Program-made: the position numbers and the translations under genes
Shown here: positions 7,505 through 15,156 of the stretch, in pieces
Layout of the letters: each line of letters begins with the position of its first letter
Numbering within the stretch: position 1 is the first letter of the stretch
Source of the DNA: Rhodocyclaceae bacterium
Lineage (GTDB): Bacteria; Pseudomonadota; Gammaproteobacteria; Burkholderiales; Rhodocyclaceae
Direction: 5' to 3'
DNA: 64,000 bases
Assembly: GCA_016721505.1 (NCBI GenBank)
Contig: JADKHX010000013.1
Span: 49,253 to 113,252, forward strand
Notes under the pieces: model-generated
Seen by the model: only the letters and a program-made list of their open reading frames with translations
Database searches by the model: none
What the model was told of the DNA's origin: nothing

Positions 7505-9483
7505 CACAAATCTGCCTCTACCAAATGCCCATTCAATTCCATCCAAGCACGGCGGCCGGAGGCTTCACCTTTGCCCATTAGGAGATTGAATAATTTATTG
7601 ATCACATCGCTTGCGTCAGTGCTATCGGTAATCGGCAGCACGCGCCGTGTGGCCGGGGCCATTGCGGTTTCGCGGAGTTGATCGGGGTTCATTTCGCCCA
7701 GGCCTTTGAAGCGACCAACCTCAATCGCCGTCTCGGAAATTCCTTCTTTGATTAGGCGATCTTTGATGGCGAATAATTCCCCTTCATCAAGCGCATACAA
7801 GCGCCGGGCCGGACGTTTCTTACCCGATGCTGGAACATCCACTCGATATAGCGGCGGCTGCGCGATGTAGATGTGGCCACGGGTGATAAGCGCCGGGAAG
7901 TGGCGATAAAACAGCGTCAATAACAGTGTCTGTATGTGCGCACCGTCGACGTCGGCATCGGACATGATGATTAACTTGCCGTAACGCAAGCCGCTCAAAT
8001 CAAGACTGGCGGACTGTTCGCTGGTGTGCGGGTCGATGCCGAGTGCGACGGCGATGTCGTGAATTTCGGCATTGGCAAATAGCCGTCCGGCTTCTATTTC
8101 CCAGCTGTTGAGCACCTTGCCACGCAGCGGCAAAATTGCTTGAGTTTCTTTGTTGCGTGCCATTTTTGCTGAGCCACCGGCCGAATCACCTTCGACCAAA
8201 AACAATTCGTTTTCAGCCAAATCGGTCGACTCGCAGTCCGACAGTTTTCCGGGCAGAACCGCCACACCGGATTGCTTACGCTTCTCGACTTTCTGCGAAT
8301 TTTTTTGTCTCGTCAATGCTTGCTTGATGGATAGTTCAGCAATCGCTTTGCCGGCGTCGACATTTTGGTTGAGCCAAAAATCCAAGGGATCGCGCACCAT
8401 GCTGGAGACCAGCTTCACCGCTTCGCGCGAGTTGAGTTTCTCTTTGACTTGACCTTGAAACTGCGGATCAAGAATTCGCGCCGAGAGCACGAATGCCATG
8501 CGCGAACAGACGTCATCTTGTTGCAGTTTTACGCCACGGGGCAGCAATGCACGCTGCTCGATGAAGGCTTTGACCGCCTCGAACACGCCAGCGCGCAAAC
8601 CGGATTCGTGGGTACCACCGGCGACCGTTGGAATCAGATTGACATAGGATTCGGAATTGACACCTTCGGCATACCATCCCAGCGCCCAACTCGCGCCTTC
8701 ACCTGGCGCGAAGTCGGCATGATCAGCATCGGCGTATTTTTCAGCGGCGTAGAGTGGCGCAACGGGATCTGTCGCGGCGGATTCGTTCAAGTAACCCGCC
8801 AAGCCTTGCGGATAAGTCCATGTTTTGGTTTGTACGCTGCCATCGGGCTGATCAATGTTCAGCGTGACTTGCACGCCGGGCAGCAACACGGCTTTGGAGC
8901 GCAGCAGACGTTCGAGTTCGTGCAGCGGAACTTTTGGCGTGTCGAAATATTTGGCATCAGGCCAGACTCGCACCCGCGTGCCGCTTTGCCGCCCGCAAGT
9001 GCCGAGGTTCATCAAGGCGCTAACGACTTCGCCGCCGCCAGAAAACTCCACTCCCCAAATCGTGCCTTCGCGACGGACTTCGACCGCCACGCGCAAAGAC
9101 AGCGCATTGGTCACGGCCACACCGACGCCATGCAGGCCGCCCGAAAACGCATAGGCCGAGTTGCCGGATTTTTTATTAAATTTTCCACCCGCATGCAGGC
9201 GGGTGAACGCCAGCACTACAACCGGAATTTTCTCGTCGGGATGCTCGCCGACCGGAATGCCGCGTCCGTCGTCGGCGATGGTGATGGAGCCATCCAGATG
9301 CAGCGCCACGTCAATGCGTTTGGCAAAGCCACCGAGTGCTTCATCGGCCGCGTTGTCGATGACTTCCTGAATGATGTGGGCGGGCGAGTCGGTGCGGGTG
9401 TACATGCCCGGTCGCTCGCGCACCGGTTCTAAACCTTTCAGAACACGGAATGAGGATTCGTCGTAACTGGATTGTGTGGCCAT
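7504..9483 (-). CDS. parE: DNA topoisomerase IV subunit B (ParE)
   Basis: 659 residues, normal length. It is the ATPase subunit of topoisomerase IV. The GHKL ATPase fold is shown by VIDNAADEALGG and DDGRGIPVG near the N-terminus and GGLHGVGVAVTNALS after it. The TOPRIM part has LVEGDSAGGSA and the metal-binding MSDADVDGAH. The ATG at 9483 (MATQSSYDESS) is chosen over a longer frame that would run into rfbD. The gene lies 13 bp after rfbD and overlaps parC by ATGA, so it may be read from the rhamnose promoter. Confidence 0.96.
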   Translation of the reverse strand: MATQSSYDESSFRVLKGLEPVRERPGMYTRTDSPAHIIQEVIDNAADEALGGFAKRIDVALHLDGSITIADDGRGIPVGEHPDEKIPVVVLAFTRLHAGGKFNKKSGNSAYAFSGGLHGVGVAVTNALSLRVAVEVRREGTIWGVEFSGGGEVVSALMNLGTCGRQSGTRVRVWPDAKYFDTPKVPLHELERLLRSKAVLLPGVQVTLNIDQPDGSVQTKTWTYPQGLAGYLNESAATDPVAPLYAAEKYADADHADFAPGEGASWALGWYAEGVNSESYVNLIPTVAGGTHESGLRAGVFEAVKAFIEQRALLPRGVKLQQDDVCSRMAFVLSARILDPQFQGQVKEKLNSREAVKLVSSMVRDPLDFWLNQNVDAGKAIAELSIKQALTRQKNSQKVEKRKQSGVAVLPGKLSDCESTDLAENELFLVEGDSAGGSAKMARNKETQAILPLRGKVLNSWEIEAGRLFANAEIHDIAVALGIDPHTSEQSASLDLSGLRYGKLIIMSDADVDGAHIQTLLLTLFYRHFPALITRGHIYIAQPPLYRVDVPASGKKRPARRLYALDEGELFAIKDRLIKEGISETAIEVGRFKGLGEMNPDQLRETAMAPATRRVLPITDSTDASDVINKLFNLLMGKGEASGRRAWMELNGHLVEADL

Positions 9484-9496
9484 ATATCGTGTGGGT

Positions 9497-10363
9497 TCAG
9501 GATTGCATTTCGGCGAGGCAGGCGAAAAGCCCACTGCGCCAGTCGGGGAGGGCGATGCCCGTGTCGCGCCTTAGCGCAGCGCAATCGAGCCGTGAATTGT
9601 TTGGACGCTTGGCCGGCGTTGGCCAGTTGGTGCTGGCGACACGCCGTTGCAGAGGGATTTTTCTGATCAGACCAAGGCGCAAAGCTTCCGCAAAAATTGT
9701 TTCGGCGTATTCGTACCAACTGGTTTCACCAGCCGCCGTCAGATGATAAATGCCACTGGCATTTGGGTGATCGCTGATGAGCGAGGCTGTCGCGTCGGCC
9801 AGATGTCGCGTCCATGTAGGCGCGCCGAACTGATCGTCGACCACGCTGATTTCATCGCGCTCATTGGCCAGGCGCAGCATGGTCTTCATGAAGTTCGCAC
9901 CGTGTGCGCCATAGACCCAGCTGGTGCGCAAAGTAATTGCATCAGCTCCGCTGGAAAGAATGTTCAATTCACCTGCGCGCTTGCTGCGGCCATAAACCGA
10001 TAGCGGGGCGCATTCGTCGCTCTCGACATAAGGTGCTGGTTTGCTTCCGTCAAACACATAGTCGGTCGAAAAGTGTATCAAGCGCGCGCCCAATAGAGCG
10101 GTTTCCTCGGCCAATATCCGAGGTGCTTCGGCGTTGATTTTTGTTGCTTCAGTTTCATGCGTTTCAGCTTGGTCAACCGCTGTCCAAGCCGCAGCGTTAA
10201 TGATGATGTCGGGCTTTTCAATACGCACCATGGCGCGCACGGCATCGGCGTCGGCAAGATCGAGACGCGCGTGATTGCAAGCCACAAGTTCGCCTAGTGG
10301 CGCAAGCGAGCGCTGCAATTCTTGGCCGAGTTGGCCACCGCTACCGGTGAGGAGGATTTTCAT
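9497..10363 (-). CDS. rfbD: dTDP-4-dehydrorhamnose reductase
   Basis: 288 residues. It catalyses the last step of dTDP-L-rhamnose synthesis, an NAD(P)H-dependent reduction. The N-terminal Rossmann loop is LLTGSGGQLGQELQ; the SDR active site is STDYVFDG followed by VYGRSKRAGE (Tyr-x3-Lys). The C-terminal PTPAKRPNNSRLDC matches the family. The residues just before it (RRVASTNW) are encoded by a full copy of the dispersed repeat where family members usually have a variable strand. It follows rfbC after 9 bp. Confidence 0.95.
   Translation of the reverse strand: MKILLTGSGGQLGQELQRSLAPLGELVACNHARLDLADADAVRAMVRIEKPDIIINAAAWTAVDQAETHETEATKINAEAPRILAEETALLGARLIHFSTDYVFDGSKPAPYVESDECAPLSVYGRSKRAGELNILSSGADAITLRTSWVYGAHGANFMKTMLRLANERDEISVVDDQFGAPTWTRHLADATASLISDHPNASGIYHLTAAGETSWYEYAETIFAEALRLGLIRKIPLQRRVASTNWPTPAKRPNNSRLDCAALRRDTGIALPDWRSGLFACLAEMQS
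9621..9648 (-). repeat. Dispersed repeat copy inside rfbD
   Basis: Full-length minus-strand copy (core, then CGACACGCCGTT), read in rfbD as RRVASTNWP. This frame differs from the SPAPTG frame seen in parC and ygfZ. Confidence 0.85.
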
Positions 10364-10372
10364 ATCAAGCTG

Positions 10373-10915
10373 CTACGCAAACCGAGATGCATCGGCCAGC
10401 AATTTGCCAGCGGCATCTTTCGCTGCCAACAATGGTTCGCCCACTAGCGGCCACTGAATATGCAGCGCCGGATCATTCCATAGCAGGGTGCATTCATGGG
10501 CTGGTGAGTAGTAATCCGTGGTCTTGTATACGAACTCAGCGCTTGCCGAAGTTACATAAAACCCATGCGCAAAGCCAGGTGGAATCCATGCGATCTTTTG
10601 ATTTTCGGCACTCAAAATAAAACCTACCGATTTACCAAAATGTGGCGACGAGGCGCGCATGTCGACTGCGACATCGAATACCTCACCGGCAATAACGCGC
10701 ACCAATTTTCCCTGCGGCTGTGTGAGTTGATAGTGCAAGCCGCGCAATACGCCTTGTTGCGATTTGGAATGATTGTCCTGCACAAATTCGACGTCAATCC
10801 CGAGCGCCGTCAGCGTGCGTTGGTTCCAACTTTCCATGAAAAATCCGCGTGCATCACCGAACACTTTGGGTTCCAGCAAGACCACACCGGGCAACGAAGT
10901 TTCTATGCGTCTCAA
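10373..10915 (-). CDS. rfbC: dTDP-4-dehydrorhamnose 3,5-epimerase
   Basis: 180 residues, the standard length of this cupin epimerase, third enzyme of dTDP-rhamnose synthesis. Family segments are DARGFFMESWN, FVQDNHSKS and GVLRGLHYQ (with the catalytic His) and a late WIPPGFAHGFYV. Translation starts at TTG (10915), which overlaps the rfbA stop (TTGA) and has GAGG 7 bases upstream; no ATG is available before the conserved core. Confidence 0.95.
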   Translation of the reverse strand: MRRIETSLPGVVLLEPKVFGDARGFFMESWNQRTLTALGIDVEFVQDNHSKSQQGVLRGLHYQLTQPQGKLVRVIAGEVFDVAVDMRASSPHFGKSVGFILSAENQKIAWIPPGFAHGFYVTSASAEFVYKTTDYYSPAHECTLLWNDPALHIQWPLVGEPLLAAKDAAGKLLADASRFA

Positions 10916-11814
10916 TTGAATACCTCATGTTGCAATAGGCTTTTGAGATATTCGCCATAGCCGCTTTTGCCCAGCGGTACTGCCAATTCGGCAAGTTGCG
11001 CGTCGGTAATCCATTGTTTGCGCCAGGCGATTTCTTCCGGGCAGGCAACTTTCAATCCTTGGCGCTTTTCTATCACTGCGATGAATTGTCCAGCTTCGAG
11101 CAGCGACTCGTGCGTACCGGTATCGAGCCACGCCATGCCGCGCCCCATGATTTCGACTTGGAGTTGATTGCGTTCAAGATAAATCCGATTCACATCGGTG
11201 ATTTCCAGCTCGCCGCGCGCCGAGGGCTTCATCGTGGCGGCGATATCACAGACTTGGTTGTCATAAAAATACAGCCCCGTTACCGCGTAACGCGACTTTG
11301 GTTTGGCGGGTTTTTCTTCAATGCTCACCGCACGACCAGAAGCATCGAATTCGACCACACCATAGCGTTCGGGATCGCTCACCGCGTAGGCGAACACCGT
11401 AGCGCCAGCACCAACTGAGGTGGAGCGCTGGAGTTGTTGCGAGAACTCGTGACCGTAAAACAAGTTGTCGCCTAGAACTAAGGCGCTGGGCGAATCGCCG
11501 ATGAAATCGCGGCCGATGATAAAGGCTTGCGCAAGCCCGTCCGGACTGGGTTGCACAGCGTAGCTGATAGAGATTCCCCATTGCGAACCGTCACCCAAAA
11601 GTTGCTCAAACCTTGGTGTGTCTTGAGGTGTCGAGATCAACAAAATTTCGCGTATGCCGGCCAGCATCAAAGTCGTCAATGGGTAATAAATCATCGGCTT
11701 GTCATACACCGGCAACAGTTGCTTGGATACAGCAAGCGTGACCGGATGCAGGCGTGTGCCGGAGCCACCAGCGAGGATGATGCCCTTCCTGCTTGTGGTG
11801 CTCATGGTGCTCAT
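10912..11814 (-). CDS. rfbA: Glucose-1-phosphate thymidylyltransferase
   Basis: 300 residues. It makes dTDP-glucose from glucose 1-phosphate and dTTP. The nucleotide-binding signature is LAGGSGTRLHPVT, and the YDKPMIYYPL and VLGDNLFYGH segments are diagnostic. The ATG at 11814 overlaps the rfbB stop (ATGA) and has GGAG upstream. The nine bases ATGAGCACC are repeated in tandem at the start, giving MSTMST, so a second start at 11805 is possible. Confidence 0.95.
   Translation of the reverse strand: MSTMSTTSRKGIILAGGSGTRLHPVTLAVSKQLLPVYDKPMIYYPLTTLMLAGIREILLISTPQDTPRFEQLLGDGSQWGISISYAVQPSPDGLAQAFIIGRDFIGDSPSALVLGDNLFYGHEFSQQLQRSTSVGAGATVFAYAVSDPERYGVVEFDASGRAVSIEEKPAKPKSRYAVTGLYFYDNQVCDIAATMKPSARGELEITDVNRIYLERNQLQVEIMGRGMAWLDTGTHESLLEAGQFIAVIEKRQGLKVACPEEIAWRKQWITDAQLAELAVPLGKSGYGEYLKSLLQHEVFN
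11404..11417 (+). repeat. Partial dispersed-repeat core inside rfbA
   Basis: GCCAGCACCAACTG without the ACGGCGTGT flank, in the segment read as SVGAGATV. The local protein sequence is near the family norm, so this could be chance or a decayed copy. Confidence 0.4.
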
Positions 11815-12893
11815 GATCGTTCTCCGTAATTCTTGCTGACCCAATGTCGATATTCACCCGAGATGACGTTGCTCACCCATTGCGAATTTTCCAGATACCA
11901 ACGCACGGTTTTTTCCAAACCAGTGGCAAAAGTTTCCACCGGCTTCCAGCCCAATTCGCGCTGAATTTTGCTGGCATCGATGGCGTAACGTTTGTCGTGT
12001 CCGGGGCGATCGGCGACATTAATTTTTTGCGTGGTGTAGCTCAAACCGTCGGTGCGAGGTTGTAGCTTGTCGAGCAATGCACACAGCGTATCGACGACTT
12101 GCAAATTGGTTTTTTCGTTGTTACCGCCAATGTTCCACGTCTCGCCTACAGCGCTTTGTTCAAAAACCAACTGCAGCGCGCGGGCGTGGTCGTCGACCTC
12201 AAGCCAGTCACGCACATTGTCGCCAAGCCCATAGATAGGCAATGATTTACCGCTGATGGCATTGTGAATCATCAGCGGAATCAGTTTTTCGGGAAACTGA
12301 AACGGGCCGTAATTGTTTGAGCAATTGGTCATCACGGTCGGCAGCCCATAAGTGTGGTGCCACGCCCGAACGAGGTGGTCGGATGCGGCTTTGGAGGCCG
12401 AATAAGGTGAGTTGGGTTGGTAAGAATTTTCTTCAGTGAATAGACCGGTGTCACCCAGCGAACCAAATACTTCGTCGGTCGACACATGATGAAATCGGAA
12501 ATTGTCTTTTGCCGAGCCGGTTAAATTCAACCAATACGCGCGTGCTGCTTCTAGCAAGGTAAAAGTACCGTTGATGTTGGTCTGTATGAAATCTCCAGGG
12601 CCGTGGATGGAGCGATCCACATGCGATTCGGCCGCCAAATGAATTACGCCAGCCGGCGAATGCTCGGCAAATAGCTTATCGAGCGCAGCGCGATTGCAGA
12701 TATCAATTTGAGTAAAACGGTAGTTTGGATGGTCGGCTACTGACGCGAGAGATTCAAGATTCCCTGCGTAAGTCAGCTTATCGATATTGACGATGTGCCA
12801 TTTTCCTTGACCAATTAAAAGACGAATCAAGGCCGAGCCGATAAAGCCGGCACCGCCGGTGATAAAGATGCTAGGGGCAGGAAAATTAGACAT
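11811..12893 (-). CDS. rfbB: dTDP-glucose 4,6-dehydratase
   Basis: 360 residues; second step of dTDP-rhamnose synthesis, NAD-dependent. The Rossmann loop is ITGGAGFIGSALIR, and VSTDEVFG and PYSASKAASDHLVRA carry the catalytic residues (Tyr-x3-Lys). It is first in the minus-strand run rfbB-A-C-D-parE-parC and is divergent from acs across 163 bp. No clear ribosome site is seen before its ATG. Confidence 0.96.
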   Translation of the reverse strand: MSNFPAPSIFITGGAGFIGSALIRLLIGQGKWHIVNIDKLTYAGNLESLASVADHPNYRFTQIDICNRAALDKLFAEHSPAGVIHLAAESHVDRSIHGPGDFIQTNINGTFTLLEAARAYWLNLTGSAKDNFRFHHVSTDEVFGSLGDTGLFTEENSYQPNSPYSASKAASDHLVRAWHHTYGLPTVMTNCSNNYGPFQFPEKLIPLMIHNAISGKSLPIYGLGDNVRDWLEVDDHARALQLVFEQSAVGETWNIGGNNEKTNLQVVDTLCALLDKLQPRTDGLSYTTQKINVADRPGHDKRYAIDASKIQRELGWKPVETFATGLEKTVRWYLENSQWVSNVISGEYRHWVSKNYGERS

Positions 12894-13056
12894 GAGTGGA
12901 TAGAAATTAAATCAACGATGCGCGAATTAGCAACGGCGAAGGCAGAATTTTAAAGGATGCCGAACGCGTAAGCGGTGTGTAAGTGTAAGCTTCTTAAATC
13001 CAATGACTTGCAGTGGATATAGCTGCATAAATTATTCAAAATTCGAGGAATAAATC

Positions 13057-15042
13057 ATGACAACGAGCATTGAATCGGTAGTGACCGAACACAGAATTTT
13101 CCCGCCTTCCGAGGCTGTAATGAAATCCGCGACCATCTCTGGCCGCGCTGCCTACGATGCGTTATGCGCGGAAGCCGAGCAAGATTATTCCGGCTACTGG
13201 GCACGATTGGCGCGCGAACATGTGAGCTGGAAAACGCCATTTACAAAATCACTTGATGAAAGCAAAGCACCATTTTATGAATGGTTTGCTGATGGCAAAT
13301 TGAATGTTTCCTACAACTGCTTGGATCGCAATGTCGAAGCTGGACTAGGCGACAAGGTCGCTATTATTTTTGAAGCCGATGGCGGCGATGTCACAAAGGT
13401 TAGCTACCACGAACTACTGGCAAAGGTGGCGAAGTTTGCCAATGCGCTCAAAGCGCAGGGCATTAAAAAAGGTGATCGCGTTTTGATCTACATGCCAATG
13501 TCGATCGAAGGCGTGGTCGCCATGCAAGCCTGCGCACGCATCGGTGCGATTCATTCGGTGGTGTTTGGCGGCTTCTCGGCCAAGTCTTTGCAGGAGCGAA
13601 TCCAAGATGCCGGCGCCTGCTGCGTGATTACCGCCGATGAACAATGTCGTGGTGGCAAAAATATTCCGCTCAAACCGGCGGTCGATGAAGGCATCGCGAT
13701 GGGCGGTTGCGAGTCGATTAAATCGGTCATTGTGTTTCAGCGTACTGGCGGTGCGTGTTCTATGACTGCCGGTCGCGATTTGTGGTGGCATGAATTGACT
13801 GCAAACCAATCGGATGTATGCGAGCCGGAATGGGTAGGCGCCGAACATCCACTTTTTTTGCTCTACACCTCCGGTTCAACTGGAAAACCTAAAGGCGTGC
13901 AACACAGCACTGGTGGCTATTTGCTGCACGCAATTTTGACCATGAAATGGACTTTTGACATCAAACCAAACGATGTTTTTTGGTGCACGGCAGATATCGG
14001 CTGGGTCACTGGGCACACTTACATTACCTACGGCCCACTGGCCTGTGGCGCGACAGAAATCGTATTTGAAGGCGTGCCAAGTTTTCCGGATTCCGGACGT
14101 TTCTGGAAGACCATCCAAAAACACAAAGTGAGTATTTTTTATACCGCACCGACAGCGATTCGCTCGCTGATCAAGTCCGGCGAAAACGCTCCCGAAACCC
14201 ATCCGCGCAATTTTGATTTATCCAGCTTGCGCTTGCTTGGCTCGGTCGGCGAACCTATCAATCCTGAAGCCTGGATGTGGTACTACAACAATGTCGGCGG
14301 CGCGCGCTGCCCGATTGTCGATACCTTCTGGCAAACCGAAACCGGCGGCCATATGATTACTCCACTACCGGGCGTGACGCCATTGGTACCAGGTTCGTGC
14401 ACGCTGCCGTTCCCCGGCATACAAGCCGCCATCGTAGATGAGACCGGCAATGATGTGGAGTGGGGCAAAGGCGGATTTTTGGTGGTCAAAAAACCTTGGC
14501 CATCGATGATACGAACGATTTACGGTGACCCTGATCGCTTCGTTAAATCCTATTTCCCGGCAGATTTTTCCGGCAAGCTTTATCTCGCCGGCGACGGTGC
14601 CATGCGCGATGCCAAAACCGGCTATTTCACCATCATGGGCCGTATCGACGACGTGCTAAACGTTTCGGGCCACCGCCTAGGCACCATGGAAGTTGAATCC
14701 GCATTAGTGGCCAATCCACTGGTCGCCGAAGCCGCCGTAGTAGGTCGGCCAGACGATTTGACCGGCGAGGCGATCTGCGCCTTTGTGGTGCTGAAACAGA
14801 CCAAACCGTCTGATGCTGACGCCGCGCGAATTGCCAACGAATTGCGGGCATGGGTGGCCAAGGAAATCGGCCCGATTGCTAAGCCGAAAGACATACGCTT
14901 CGGGGAAAACCTGCCCAAGACCCGTTCAGGAAAAATAATGCGGCGTTTGTTGCGCTCTTTGGCCAAAAACGAAGATATTACCCAGGACGTATCGACGCTG
15001 GAAAATCCGGGGATATTGGATCAGTTGAAAAAGAACGCATAG
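13057..15042 (+). CDS. acs: Acetyl-CoA synthetase
   Basis: 661 residues, the full length of Acs. It activates acetate to acetyl-CoA through acetyl-AMP. The P-loop-like motif YTSGSTGKPKGVQHSTGGYLL, the DTFWQTETGG adenylation motif, and the C-terminal lysine motif KTRSGKIMRRLLR (the lysine acetylated in homologues to switch the enzyme off) are all present. GAGGA lies 7 bases before the ATG. The gene is followed by a repeat copy and an intrinsic terminator. Confidence 0.97.
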   Translation: MTTSIESVVTEHRIFPPSEAVMKSATISGRAAYDALCAEAEQDYSGYWARLAREHVSWKTPFTKSLDESKAPFYEWFADGKLNVSYNCLDRNVEAGLGDKVAIIFEADGGDVTKVSYHELLAKVAKFANALKAQGIKKGDRVLIYMPMSIEGVVAMQACARIGAIHSVVFGGFSAKSLQERIQDAGACCVITADEQCRGGKNIPLKPAVDEGIAMGGCESIKSVIVFQRTGGACSMTAGRDLWWHELTANQSDVCEPEWVGAEHPLFLLYTSGSTGKPKGVQHSTGGYLLHAILTMKWTFDIKPNDVFWCTADIGWVTGHTYITYGPLACGATEIVFEGVPSFPDSGRFWKTIQKHKVSIFYTAPTAIRSLIKSGENAPETHPRNFDLSSLRLLGSVGEPINPEAWMWYYNNVGGARCPIVDTFWQTETGGHMITPLPGVTPLVPGSCTLPFPGIQAAIVDETGNDVEWGKGGFLVVKKPWPSMIRTIYGDPDRFVKSYFPADFSGKLYLAGDGAMRDAKTGYFTIMGRIDDVLNVSGHRLGTMEVESALVANPLVAEAAVVGRPDDLTGEAICAFVVLKQTKPSDADAARIANELRAWVAKEIGPIAKPKDIRFGENLPKTRSGKIMRRLLRSLAKNEDITQDVSTLENPGILDQLKKNA

Positions 15043-15059
15043 TTTTTGACAGCGTAATT

Positions 15060-15086
15060 GCCAGTTGGTGCTGGCCATACGCCGTT
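15060..15086 (-). repeat. Dispersed repeat copy after acs
   Basis: Minus-strand copy (core, then CCATACGCCGTT) between the acs stop and the terminator. Confidence 0.85.
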
Positions 15087-15101
15087 GATCGTTCTTGAAA
15101 C

Positions 15102-15130
15102 AAAAAGCCCAGCATTTGCTGGGCTTTTTT
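15102..15130. terminator. Bidirectional intrinsic terminator between acs and nrdJ
   Basis: The stem AGCCCAGCA/TGCTGGGCT has A5 on one side and T6 on the other, so it can stop transcription from both convergent genes. Confidence 0.9.
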
Positions 15131-15156
15131 GCTTTGCCTGGATAAAGCTAAACGAC

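Noticed and set aside
8365..9432. 355-codon plus-strand ORF opposite parE
   Set aside because: Shadow frame of a clearly conserved gene; composition not protein-like.
11805..11814. Tandem ATGAGCACC at the rfbA start as a regulatory feature
   Set aside because: A 9-bp duplication that only adds three residues; likely neutral slippage.
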